Shown: in pieces, positions 43,696 through 52,522 of the stretch
Numbering within the stretch: the stretch's first letter is position 1
Layout of the letters: each line of letters starts with the position of its first letter
Assembly: GCA_019931105.1 (NCBI GenBank)
Contig: JAIOUW010000001.1
Coordinates: 868,001 to 932,000, forward strand
Direction of reading: 5' to 3'
DNA from: Flavobacteriaceae bacterium NBU2977
Lineage (GTDB): Bacteria; Bacteroidota; Bacteroidia; Flavobacteriales; Flavobacteriaceae
Length of the DNA stretch: 64,000 bases
Translations under genes and position numbers: made by a program
Notes under the pieces: generated by a model
Databases searched by the model: none
What the model saw: only the letters and a program-made list of their open reading frames with translations
What the model was told of the DNA's origin: nothing

Positions 43696-45024
43696 CTATT
43701 CGGGAAGGCCCAATGGTTTTAGGAAGTTTTGATTTGCATAATTTCCAATCCGTACCCCCAAACTATATCCTTCCTCGGAATCATAACGAAAATGTATGCC
43801 CAAATAGACCCTTGACATGGCTGCTTCCAAGCCTGCCTCCGAAAATGAATTAAAGGAGCGAGCGGGAGGATCCATTTTTATTTTTCCAGAAAAAGGGCCG
43901 GCCTTATCGACTTCTTCCGTTTTCATTGTAAAAGAATATTGGTCTCCCGTGCCTAAAGTATTTGCCAAAACGGTCATGGCTGCTGTACTGGCCGTCCCGT
44001 GGGCCGAAGGATATGATGGGAAGGCATAGGTGTGCTTATGCAAATTGTTCCAATCTAGGTCAGGTTCAGTATTCGGGTTTTCGTCATTTGCTGCCCAACG
44101 GATGGCCGTATAGGGGCGCCAATGGTTGTAATGAAACTTGTTGTCAAAGACATTTACATAAGCATCGTAGATGGCCATATTCAACAATGCGAATACCCTG
44201 GCCGACTCCCAAAGATCAAGCTTTTCTTTGAGTACTAATTCCCTTGCGAGACGATTGTGTGAATTCTCCACAAAATCCTTCCACCACATGGCCAAATGCG
44301 ATTGGTTATCTGTCCTTGTCTTGCTATCATAACGTCCAACATCTTTTACCTCATTGAATGCTTCGGTATATGCATCGCTATTGATTTCAGGTGGTGGCGG
44401 AGATCTGAAATAGGCTTGGTCGGGCAACATAAAAGGCTCGGCAGCCGCCCATCCCGCTCCAAAGACAAAACCTTCAGGTGTGCCACTATGTTCATTGAAT
44501 TCTGCATATACCCCCGGGGCCATAGGGTGCCATTGATAATCTGCTTCACCATTGTATCTGTCTTTTGCACGTTTATTCAGAATTGCGCAGGCAGCTGCTT
44601 TCCCCAGTTTAATCCCCTTTTTCTTTGCCCTTTTATTTGGTACCATAGTGAGTTGTTCCGTCAAAATTTCGAACAATTCTTTTTGTTTTTCCGGAAATTG
44701 ATCGAAAGCAACCTCATATGCCGCCTGCTCCATGGCCGCAATGGGGTCGGCTTCGGTAATCTTTGAATGTAGTGCATATGGGCTATATCGAGGATCAATG
44801 GCATTAAGGGCATCATGTATGGCAATATGCATCATGGCTTCAGTACGGACCGCTTTGAGCGTCATGAGACCATCCTCTTCGATGGCCAGTTCCATAACTT
44901 TTTTATTCCATGCCGTTATCAATTCACTCCCCGAGGGCATATGTTCTTGAGACTTCATAGGAATTGACAAACAGCTTAGTATTAGAATAAACATGCAATT
45001 TTTTATGATGCCAAAATTCTTCAT
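43696..45024 (-). CDS. Vanadium-dependent haloperoxidase-like PAP2-superfamily protein
   Basis: 442 residues from the ATG at 45024 (signal CMFILILSCLSIPMKS); an ATG 12 codons upstream is less likely. All vanadate/phosphate-binding positions of haloperoxidases are visible: KFHYNHWRP (Lys and Arg seven apart), FPSYPSAHGTAS (with Ala where many have Gly) and SRVYLGIHFRYD (Arg and His six apart). The N-terminal helical part (TLKAVRTEAMMHIAIHDALN) also fits. The protein could halogenate organics with bromide or chloride and peroxide, or act as an acid phosphatase; sequence alone does not decide. It is followed upstream by two lipoprotein genes in the same orientation. Confidence 0.88.
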   Translation of the reverse strand: MKNFGIIKNCMFILILSCLSIPMKSQEHMPSGSELITAWNKKVMELAIEEDGLMTLKAVRTEAMMHIAIHDALNAIDPRYSPYALHSKITEADPIAAMEQAAYEVAFDQFPEKQKELFEILTEQLTMVPNKRAKKKGIKLGKAAACAILNKRAKDRYNGEADYQWHPMAPGVYAEFNEHSGTPEGFVFGAGWAAAEPFMLPDQAYFRSPPPPEINSDAYTEAFNEVKDVGRYDSKTRTDNQSHLAMWWKDFVENSHNRLARELVLKEKLDLWESARVFALLNMAIYDAYVNVFDNKFHYNHWRPYTAIRWAANDENPNTEPDLDWNNLHKHTYAFPSYPSAHGTASTAAMTVLANTLGTGDQYSFTMKTEEVDKAGPFSGKIKMDPPARSFNSFSEAGLEAAMSRVYLGIHFRYDSEEGYSLGVRIGNYANQNFLKPLGLPE

Positions 45025-45070
45025 TTGAAATCTTTTGATAAAGTTATTGGGTTTCAACACCTAATGCTTG

Positions 45071-46300
45071 TTAATAATTCCATTCCTCCGTCCATTGCAT
45101 TGACGTTGTATCATTAAAATGGGCAACCTTGGCAAAGATTGGATAATAATCTTTCGAGTAAGTATAATCATACGTTCTGTTGGTTACAAACCTACCATTA
45201 GTACCTTGTTCCGTTTTCATCATTTTGGTGATATTGTTCTTACTTTGCCAATAAAAAGGCCCAAAATCGATGGTCTCCAGGCCTGTTTCAAAGTTCGTGA
45301 CATAAAAGGCGTCGAACCCGAATTGCTCCCTGATAATGGTATAGTACGGGTTAACGTTATTGTCATATTCGTATTCGAATTGTTCACTGAATACAAATCC
45401 GTCGGGAGAGTTCAATTCCGTTGTAATTTTTGCGATGTTTTCCTCGATCCATTCCACCTCTATTTTTTTGGAAGTGGTGCCACTGTCTGTTACGCTGGCA
45501 ATAAAGATTTGGATTGGTTTTGGAGCACTGGTATCTACGATACTAACCCTGTCCTCATAGATAAATGAAATATCTTCAACCAGGTTTGTTCCGCCTAATT
45601 CCCGAATCTCGTGATAAATTCTTGTCAATGCCTCAAAGGGACTGTCATATTCAAACAACCAGCTTTCCGAGCGTTCAATGGAAGACCCTGTAACTGTTTC
45701 CTGCATATCCTTATAATAGTTATATACAAAGGCCTCTTGCATCCCTTGGTAACTTCGCTCTAATTTTTCAGTTGCAGTATCATATTTAAGACCCCAACCC
45801 CTTTGGTTATGATCTTCAAGCTCGTCAAGATACCCGTCGTCGGCATATTCAAAATATTTATCGGCGGTATCTATGGCATGCCTCCTTAAAACTACGATGG
45901 ACGGCGGTTTTACAAAAAAGGACTTTACCGGACTACTTGTCGATGCGCCTTTGGCATCTTTTGCAATTACCTTCCATTGGTATTCCCGATAAAAATCTAA
46001 GGTGTCGATACTCGTAAATGAATTGACCGTTAAAGCTTCTGCCAACAATGAAGTAGGTTCGCCCTGTTTTCCAAGATAAAGGTCATAGGTAACTTCATCA
46101 CCATCGGGATCTAGGGCTTTTTCCCAACTTAAGGTCGGAGTTCGCAGTTCATCTTCGGCCCCGTTCTCTGGTGATAAAAGGGTAAACGCACCCGGCGGAC
46201 GGTTTTGTTCAAGTTGCGGTTCTGGGCCTTCATCTTTACCACAATTGGTCAATAAGAGGAGAACTGTGATTAAAATGATTGTTCCTATATTTTTCATCAT
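45071..46300 (-). CDS. Fibronectin-III-like lipoprotein of unknown function
   Basis: About 409 residues from the ATGs at 46297/46300 (signal IILITVLLLLTNCGKDE); the open frame extends further upstream but without a signal. Residues about 30-120 are an Fn3-like domain, PPGAFTLLSPENGAEDEL...TPTLSWEKALDPDGDEVTYD. It is strikingly similar to the domain in the next gene (46305), which has TPTLEWESAMDPDGDSITYD. The rest consists of beta-strand repeats with tyrosine-rich phrases (FEYEYDNNVNPYYTI, YDYTYSKDYYP), reminiscent of DUF4595/YD-type lipoproteins. It is exported and lipid-anchored. It lies 46 bases before the haloperoxidase-like gene. Confidence 0.7.
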   Translation of the reverse strand: MMKNIGTIILITVLLLLTNCGKDEGPEPQLEQNRPPGAFTLLSPENGAEDELRTPTLSWEKALDPDGDEVTYDLYLGKQGEPTSLLAEALTVNSFTSIDTLDFYREYQWKVIAKDAKGASTSSPVKSFFVKPPSIVVLRRHAIDTADKYFEYADDGYLDELEDHNQRGWGLKYDTATEKLERSYQGMQEAFVYNYYKDMQETVTGSSIERSESWLFEYDSPFEALTRIYHEIRELGGTNLVEDISFIYEDRVSIVDTSAPKPIQIFIASVTDSGTTSKKIEVEWIEENIAKITTELNSPDGFVFSEQFEYEYDNNVNPYYTIIREQFGFDAFYVTNFETGLETIDFGPFYWQSKNNITKMMKTEQGTNGRFVTNRTYDYTYSKDYYPIFAKVAHFNDTTSMQWTEEWNY

Positions 46301-46304
46301 GTAC

Positions 46305-47570
46305 TTAATTTTGAAAAAAATGATAATCAATGGTCCATACTTCGTTGGTTGCACTACCACCAAGAATCCAGATTTTGTTTCGGTGAAAGAGCGTGGTGAA
46401 CCCGCTTTTTATGGGAAATCGGTTTGTAGGCGAGGCATCGTACCATTCCCTACCATCTTCAGAATACCAGATATCATTTTCGGCACCACCACCGATTACC
46501 CAAATCTTGTCATTAAAGACCAGAACCTTATGAAAGCCCCGTGGCGAAAATTCGGCATGAGCAGTTATTTCGTTCCAAGAAATGCCATCGGTACTGTTCC
46601 AGACATCGTTTTTGAAATCCCCGTTTTCGTCTATACCTCCGATTACCCATAATTTATCTTGGAAGGCGACCGTCTGGTGAAAATTACGCTTGCCGAATGC
46701 GGCCTGTTCTACAGTCCTTGTCCAATTTGAGCCGTCTGAAGAAGCATAGACATCCCCTAGTTTGCCCGAATTATTGGATCCCCCAATAATCCAAAGCATA
46801 TTGTTATATGAAGTAAACGTATGTTCCGCCCGCTCCGTAAAACCCATATTTTGATCCAATTTATTCCATCTTCCTCCATTATCACTGTACCATATATCCG
46901 AAGCAAAAACACCTTCCGCAACACCTCCGGCCACCCACAATGTATCTTCAAAAACTGTAGCGGCGTGAAAGAACCTTGGGGTGAACCGTTCTTCGGAACC
47001 AACAATTAATATTGACCAATTTTTACCGTCCGAACTCTCCCATGGTGTACTGGAGGCCTCTCCATTATCGAAACCGCCCAAGACCCACATTTTTTGATCA
47101 AAGACTACCGAGGTATGGTTTTCTATGGGATAAAAGGGGGTCTGAGCGTCCAACTTTTTGGCATCATCCAAGTTTTTAACCCTGAAAGTAAAAACGATAG
47201 AGCTTGTCTCTCCTTCCTTACCATCTTTGGCTACTACTTTCCAATAATAGTCCCTGGCTGGGGAAAGGGCCATAGTAGATTCCAGCGTAAAGTTGGTACC
47301 GGCAATGTTCTCTGCGACCTTATTGATGGGCTCCTCGATGGTGTCCACATATAGGTCATAGGTAATGCTATCCCCGTCAGGGTCCATGGCCGATTCCCAT
47401 TCAAGCGTTGGAGTCGGGGTGACATCTATAGATTCATCCGGCACATTGATAAGTTCAAATGAAGATGGTGGCTTATTTCCCTTATTTGGGTCAAGTATAA
47501 CATAGTCATCACTACCGCAGGATATTAGAAATAATACACCCACTAAAAAAATGAATTTTCTCTTTTCCAT
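46305..47570 (-). CDS. Kelch-type beta-propeller lipoprotein with Fn3-like domain
   Basis: 421 residues. The lipobox is FLVGVLFLISCGSDD. An Fn3-like domain occupies about residues 33-130. Then come about five or six kelch repeats: MWVLGGFDNGEASSTPWESS, LWVAGGVAEGVFASDIWYS, LWIIGGSNNSGKLGDVYASS, LWVIGGIDENGDFKNDVWNS, IWVIGGGAENDIWYSEDG and IWILGGSATNEVWT. The propeller probably serves binding rather than catalysis, since no catalytic motif is apparent. It is head of the three-gene run with the Fn3 lipoprotein and the haloperoxidase-like protein. Confidence 0.8.
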   Translation of the reverse strand: MEKRKFIFLVGVLFLISCGSDDYVILDPNKGNKPPSSFELINVPDESIDVTPTPTLEWESAMDPDGDSITYDLYVDTIEEPINKVAENIAGTNFTLESTMALSPARDYYWKVVAKDGKEGETSSIVFTFRVKNLDDAKKLDAQTPFYPIENHTSVVFDQKMWVLGGFDNGEASSTPWESSDGKNWSILIVGSEERFTPRFFHAATVFEDTLWVAGGVAEGVFASDIWYSDNGGRWNKLDQNMGFTERAEHTFTSYNNMLWIIGGSNNSGKLGDVYASSDGSNWTRTVEQAAFGKRNFHQTVAFQDKLWVIGGIDENGDFKNDVWNSTDGISWNEITAHAEFSPRGFHKVLVFNDKIWVIGGGAENDIWYSEDGREWYDASPTNRFPIKSGFTTLFHRNKIWILGGSATNEVWTIDYHFFQN

Positions 47571-47761
47571 TATATCTAAATTTTGAACTAGGGTAGTTCC
47601 AACATGTTAAATCTGGCAAAAAAGAGGTAGAACCTTTATCTCTTGGCAGAATTGAAATGTTTTGTATCCCTTCTATTATAATAATGGCAAGGTAAAAATG
47701 AAGTAGCGGAAAGCATTTTCCCAAAAACTCAAATAATGTTCTCTAAAGCTCATTTTTGTGC

Positions 47762-48634
47762 TCAAGAGTATATGTTCCGGAAAGATTTTCGGAGCTTAAG
47801 AGGAGGTTGTTTGTACTTTTCCTTGAAAACCCTTACGAAATGTGAAGTATTCTCGAAACCGGCATCTAGCGTAATTTCACTGATATTAAGGTTCGTGGTT
47901 TCAAGTAGATACTTACCGTATTCCAGTCGCTTGTTTTTAAGCCATTTGCCAGGGGAAGTACCATATTTTTTAGAAAAATCCCGATTGAATGTTGCGAGGC
48001 TTCTTCCACTTAATTTGGCAAAGTCCGTCATACTCAGATTGAAGACGAAGTTTTCTTCCATGACCCTTTCGAGGGATATTTTGACGCTACTCGATGTTTC
48101 GATAAAATAAGAGGTCAGTGCCGGATTATGGTCCTGGGTCATAATATTTATGATTAGTTCCCTGAACTTTATGCCCAAAAGATCTTTTGATGGGGCTGAG
48201 CGCAAGGAAAAGTAATTGAGCACTGAATTGAAGTAATCTAATAAGGTTCTGTCAAGATGCAAGGGTATGACCGTATCGGAATGTTTTGAACAAGACTTAA
48301 TTTGGTTCGAAGGCAAATGGTCTTTAACAACGGACTTAATAAATTCATCGGGGATAAAGATGAGCAGTGCACAAAATTCCCCATTCAATATTTTGAAGAC
48401 GCGATGCGCTCCCTTGGTAAGAAATGCGCCGTCACCGACCTTGAATATATATTCTTGTTTAGGGGTCTTCCATTTGGCACCGCCTTTTGTGACGTAGCAA
48501 AAATAATTTTTATCGACCCAATAATCCAGTGGCGAAACCTCAATAGGGCAATCATATGCCGTAAACAAGAGTTCATCGACGAAGAATTGTCTGAATACCG
48601 GGTTGTCCTTTACAAAATTATAAAAATCGAGCAT
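47762..48634 (-). CDS. AraC-family transcriptional regulator
   Basis: 290 residues. The N-terminal half (YDCPIEVSPLDYWVDKNYF, VGDGAFLTKGAHRVF) is a cupin-like ligand domain of the AraC_N type. The C-terminal 100 residues form two HTHs with FAKLSGRSLATFNRDFSKKYG and ISEITLDAGFENTSHFVRVFKEKY. It probably activates a nearby operon in response to a small molecule. Neighbouring candidates are the lipoprotein/haloperoxidase group to the left or the molybdoenzyme to the right, both on the same strand. No target site is evident. Confidence 0.88.
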   Translation of the reverse strand: MLDFYNFVKDNPVFRQFFVDELLFTAYDCPIEVSPLDYWVDKNYFCYVTKGGAKWKTPKQEYIFKVGDGAFLTKGAHRVFKILNGEFCALLIFIPDEFIKSVVKDHLPSNQIKSCSKHSDTVIPLHLDRTLLDYFNSVLNYFSLRSAPSKDLLGIKFRELIINIMTQDHNPALTSYFIETSSSVKISLERVMEENFVFNLSMTDFAKLSGRSLATFNRDFSKKYGTSPGKWLKNKRLEYGKYLLETTNLNISEITLDAGFENTSHFVRVFKEKYKQPPLKLRKSFRNIYS

Positions 48635-48898
48635 GGTAGGATATAAATCACAATATCTTCAGATAAACAAACTCTAAAAAACAATATAGATACGTTATGC
48701 GACTAACTTATATTCATCAAGTTAACGAATTTTCAATCGAAAATGAACAGGATTTTGCAGAAAAACCATGCTGCTGTTTTAAGAGAAAGCCCAATAGTAA
48801 TGCAGTCAATAGTCCGTGCAATCGACAAAGCTTTTTAAATTTTTCCTTATTCCCTTTCAATTACTATGGTCGTTTTTTAGAATTGCCTATACCAAATA
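48635..48898. other. Gap between AraC gene and molybdoenzyme gene
   Basis: 264 bases upstream of the araC-type start. I see no gene, strong repeat or clear promoter box. Confidence 0.4.
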
Positions 48899-51199
48899 CT
48901 ATTCTGCCGCTATCTCCAAGCTCACCTTTATCGACTTACTGATCGGGGTCCTACTTTTTTCCGCAAAATGGTTATATGGCACCAAAACATTGGTTTCCGG
49001 AAAGTAGGCCGCCAAATTTCCTTTCGGTATTTTATAAGGAATGACCAAAAACCGTTGTGCCGTGCGTATACGATTGTCATAATTGCTCTTGATATTTACG
49101 ACATCAAACTTGTTTAGATTCAGGGATTGCATATCACCGGGATTCATAAATAATACCCTCCTTTCATTATAGACCCCCCTGTACCGATCATCAAGTCCGT
49201 AAATGGTGGTATTGAACTGGTCGTGCGACCTGATGGTCATCAACATAAATTCGTTCTTGCCCTGTCGCTGGTCGGGCAAATCGTTAATGGTGATTTGGGC
49301 CCTACCGTTCGGAAGTTTGCTGAAATCGCGTTCACGAACATTGTTGGGCAGATAATACCCCGTGCCCTTTGAACGCTCGGTAGTGTTTTCAAATCCCTTT
49401 GCTACCTTATCGATATATTCCCGAATCAAATCAAAATCATTCCCCAAGACGAGCCAGTCCACGGAATGATTTCCTTTGAAATAGGCATGTGCCATTTTTG
49501 CAATAAGCTCGGGTTCGCTAATAATATTACAGGAGGCAGGTTTGAGCAACCCTTTGGACTGTGTGACACGACCCATACTGTTCTCTACCGTAAAATAACG
49601 CTGTTTCCCGTCTTTTATATCTTTTTCCGATCGGCCGATAGTGGGCAAAATCAATGCCGTTTTGCCCGTAACAAGATGGGTACGGTTCAGTTTTGTGCTC
49701 ACCTGGACCGTCAGGTCACATCGCTGTAACGCATCTGCCGTATATTCAGTATCGGAAGCGGCCATCAAAAAATTGCCACCCAGGCACATAAAAACCTTGG
49801 TTCTGCCTTCATGCATGGCCCTTATGGCACCGACCGTATCGACACCCTCTTTGATCGGTGGTGTAAACCCCAAATGTTTTTCGATGCGTTCGTTCAACGA
49901 TTCGTCGACATAATGCATAATGCCCACACTTCGGTCGCCTTGTACATTGCTGTGGCCGCGCACGGGGCATGTACCGGCATTCGGTTTTCCAATAGCGCCC
50001 TTGAGCAATAATAAGTTCACATACTCGCGAATATTGGCTACCCCATTTTTATGCTGTGTCAGGCCCATCGCCCAACAAATGATGATCTTTGATCTACCGG
50101 CCAAAAGCGAAACCGCTTTCTCGACACGCTTTTGGTCGACCCCGCTCAGCCGCAACAATTCATCCTCATCATACTTGGCAAGGTCGGCGATAAGTTCTTC
50201 ATAACCTTCGGCATAGGTTTCCAAAAACTGATGGTCGAAAACCGCACGGTCTTTGGCATCGAGGTCGGCCAATTTTTTAAGGATCAATTTGACCAAAGGA
50301 ATATCTTGGTTGATCTTAACGGGCAAATGCAGGTCGGCCATGCCCTGTCCAGAACCGATCCACCCGTTTAAATGTTGCGGATTCTTGAAACTTACGAGTC
50401 CGGTTTCCTCAAGTGGATTGATACTTATGACTTTCCCGCCGTTCTTTTTACACTTTTCAAGGGCCGAAAGCATTCGCGGATGGTTCGTGCCGGGGTTCTG
50501 CCCCGCCACTATGATTACTTCCGCGCCGTAGAAATCTTCCAGTTTGACAGAACCTTTTCCGATTCCCAAAGTTTCGCTCAGGGCCACTCCACTTGATTCG
50601 TGGCACATATTGGAGCAATCGGGCATATTGTTGGTTCCGAAGGCACGGGCGAACATTCCATACAAAAAAGCGGCCTCGTTGCTCGACCTTCCGGAGGTAT
50701 AAAAAATCGCCTCGTCAGGCGAATCGAGCTTATGCAATTCGTCCGAGATCAAATCGAAGGCTTCTTCCCATTCGATGGGTTCGTAATGAATACTTCCCGG
50801 GCGCAATACCAGCGGTTCGACCAAACGCCCGAACTTATTCAGTTCATAATCGGTAAGAAGGGAAAGTGCTTCAACGGAATGTTTTTCAAAAAAATCGGCA
50901 TCGACCTTTTTCATGGTCGCCTCATCGGCCAAGGCCTTGGCCCCATTTTCACAGAACTCACCGATTTTCGAAGGCTTTTCAGGGTCGGGCCAAGCACAGC
51001 TAGGGCAGTCAAAACCATCTTTTTGATTCATTTCGAGCAATGCCCGCATCGACCGAACGACACCCATTTCCCTAAAACTATGCTCCATGGCGGCCTTTAC
51101 CCCCAAAGCCCCTGCAGCTACCTGCAGAGGTTCTTTAAGGTCAATGCCCGTAAAATCTTCAGAGCCTTGTATCGAAACGTTTCTTCGAAATTCTTGCAT
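48899..51199 (-). CDS. FdhF/YdeP-family molybdopterin oxidoreductase
   Basis: 766 residues, the YdeP size. The N-terminal iron-sulfur ligands are in FDCPSCAWPDP and GEFCENGAKAL (about residues 63-90). The molybdenum-site block is MPDCSNMCHESSGVALSETLG. The dinucleotide-binding part has IVAGQNPGTNHPRMLSALEK and GTCPVRGHSNVQGDRSVG, and the C-terminal domain has MLMTIRSHDQFNTTIYGLDD. Proteins of this family are formate-dehydrogenase-like cytoplasmic enzymes of uncertain substrate; E. coli YdeP is linked to acid resistance. It forms a pair with the DUF7009-like gene 35 bases upstream. No partner subunits are encoded. Confidence 0.9.
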   Translation of the reverse strand: MQEFRRNVSIQGSEDFTGIDLKEPLQVAAGALGVKAAMEHSFREMGVVRSMRALLEMNQKDGFDCPSCAWPDPEKPSKIGEFCENGAKALADEATMKKVDADFFEKHSVEALSLLTDYELNKFGRLVEPLVLRPGSIHYEPIEWEEAFDLISDELHKLDSPDEAIFYTSGRSSNEAAFLYGMFARAFGTNNMPDCSNMCHESSGVALSETLGIGKGSVKLEDFYGAEVIIVAGQNPGTNHPRMLSALEKCKKNGGKVISINPLEETGLVSFKNPQHLNGWIGSGQGMADLHLPVKINQDIPLVKLILKKLADLDAKDRAVFDHQFLETYAEGYEELIADLAKYDEDELLRLSGVDQKRVEKAVSLLAGRSKIIICWAMGLTQHKNGVANIREYVNLLLLKGAIGKPNAGTCPVRGHSNVQGDRSVGIMHYVDESLNERIEKHLGFTPPIKEGVDTVGAIRAMHEGRTKVFMCLGGNFLMAASDTEYTADALQRCDLTVQVSTKLNRTHLVTGKTALILPTIGRSEKDIKDGKQRYFTVENSMGRVTQSKGLLKPASCNIISEPELIAKMAHAYFKGNHSVDWLVLGNDFDLIREYIDKVAKGFENTTERSKGTGYYLPNNVRERDFSKLPNGRAQITINDLPDQRQGKNEFMLMTIRSHDQFNTTIYGLDDRYRGVYNERRVLFMNPGDMQSLNLNKFDVVNIKSNYDNRIRTAQRFLVIPYKIPKGNLAAYFPETNVLVPYNHFAEKSRTPISKSIKVSLEIAAE

Positions 51200-51234
51200 G
51201 TGATAATATACTTTTTACATTCCGACAAAATGAA

Positions 51235-51600
51235 TCAACAAGCCTTCGGATTTGGATAATTGTCCGATTGATCCTCAGCGGTATTTTCAAGACAGGCAAA
51301 ATCTTTTTCGAGCAACAAAAAGAGTTCCTTGCCATTGTCGAGCCGAAACATATTCTGAAAACCGACCTCATCATTGGCCTCCCAATCACCCAGTTCATTT
51401 TTGGGCAACAGAAGCGTTATTGTATTATCATTGAACCTTGCCGTTAATTGTCGTACCTCGTTTGAAATCGCCACTGCATACGAAAAAAAAGTGTTGTCGA
51501 ATTCCGTCCGTTCCTCGAACCGCCCATCGGTACAGAGTACTTTTACCTCGGTCCGGGTCAAACGAAAGCGAATCGAATTACCTTTTATCCTAATTTTCAT
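51235..51600 (-). CDS. DUF7009-like small protein paired with the molybdoenzyme
   Basis: 121 residues, no signal. It starts MKIRIKGNSIRFRLTRTEV, followed by alternating charged and hydrophobic strands (LTARFNDNTITLLLPKNELG) and a C-terminal tail rich in Asp and Cys. It resembles DUF7009 proteins that I recall next to YdeP-type oxidoreductases in Bacteroidota. It may be a maturation or regulatory partner of the enzyme (inference from adjacency: same strand, 35-base gap). Confidence 0.7.
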   Translation of the reverse strand: MKIRIKGNSIRFRLTRTEVKVLCTDGRFEERTEFDNTFFSYAVAISNEVRQLTARFNDNTITLLLPKNELGDWEANDEVGFQNMFRLDNGKELFLLLEKDFACLENTAEDQSDNYPNPKAC

Positions 51601-51701
51601 ATACTTATATCACTTTTCAATCGTATTCCGTCTAAGGTAACAAATAAATAATATTCGTACTTTAGAAGATGATTGTCCAACATCAGCCAAATTCACCTAT
51701 T

Positions 51702-52514
51702 ATGATTGCCAACTTTAGCCAATACGGGATTAAGAAATTATTTTTGCCAATTACCAGTGTCGTTCTCTTGGTTTTTGGCTCGTGTAAGGATAAGGCCCAA
51801 GAAAAGCCGACCGAAGCTATGGTCGAAGAAGTCGGAACTGCTGACGGGTTCGAGTCGATTTTTGATGGAAGCACTCTTAACAATTGGGATGGCGATCCTA
51901 CCTACTGGCGCGTGGAAAACGGAAGCCTAATTGGAGAAATTACCCCGGAAACCCTTTTGGATGCCAATACCTTTATTATTTGGCAAGGCGGCGAGCCCTC
52001 TGATTTTGAGCTTAAGTTAGAATTCCGAATTTCGGAAAATGGCAATAGTGGCATCAATTATCGTAGTGAACTTTTAGATACGATTCCCTTTGCGCTTCGA
52101 GGGTATCAAGCCGATATTGACGGTAAGCATCGGTATACCGGCCAAAATTATGAAGAAAGAAAGCGTACGACCTTGGCCTATCGCGGTGAAAAGGCAGAAA
52201 TCTCAACACAAGAAAATGCTTCAGAGCCCGAATCGCTAAGAAACAATGTACAAAGAAACGCATGGCAAAGCCGAAAAGTATTGGAGTCGCTAGGACACAT
52301 GGATTCGCTAAAAACGAAGATTAATAATGATTGGAACGAAGCACATTTGGTCGTTAAGGGCAATACCATGCAACATTTTATCAACGGTATTTTGATGAGC
52401 GAGGTAATCGACAACGACTCTGTCAACAGAAATGCTTCTGGCAAACTAGGTATGCAAGTACATGTAGGGCCGCCCATGAAAGTCGAGTATCGGAATATTT
52501 CATTAAAACAATAA
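51702..52514 (+). CDS. DUF1080 (3-keto-disaccharide hydrolase-type) lipoprotein
   Basis: 270 residues from the ATG at 51702; an ATG at 51669 is possible but gives a longer, less typical N-terminus. The lipobox is VVLLVFGSCKDK. The jelly-roll domain has GFESIFDGSTLNNWDGDPTY, FELKLEFRISENGNSGINYR and HLVVKGNTMQHFINGILMSE, the usual DUF1080 pattern. Family members bind or cleave 3-keto-glycosides in the periplasm. A second such protein is at 60.6 kb. It stands alone here, divergent from the DUF7009 gene. Confidence 0.85.
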   Translation: MIANFSQYGIKKLFLPITSVVLLVFGSCKDKAQEKPTEAMVEEVGTADGFESIFDGSTLNNWDGDPTYWRVENGSLIGEITPETLLDANTFIIWQGGEPSDFELKLEFRISENGNSGINYRSELLDTIPFALRGYQADIDGKHRYTGQNYEERKRTTLAYRGEKAEISTQENASEPESLRNNVQRNAWQSRKVLESLGHMDSLKTKINNDWNEAHLVVKGNTMQHFINGILMSEVIDNDSVNRNASGKLGMQVHVGPPMKVEYRNISLKQ

Positions 52515-52522
52515 TCACCCTG

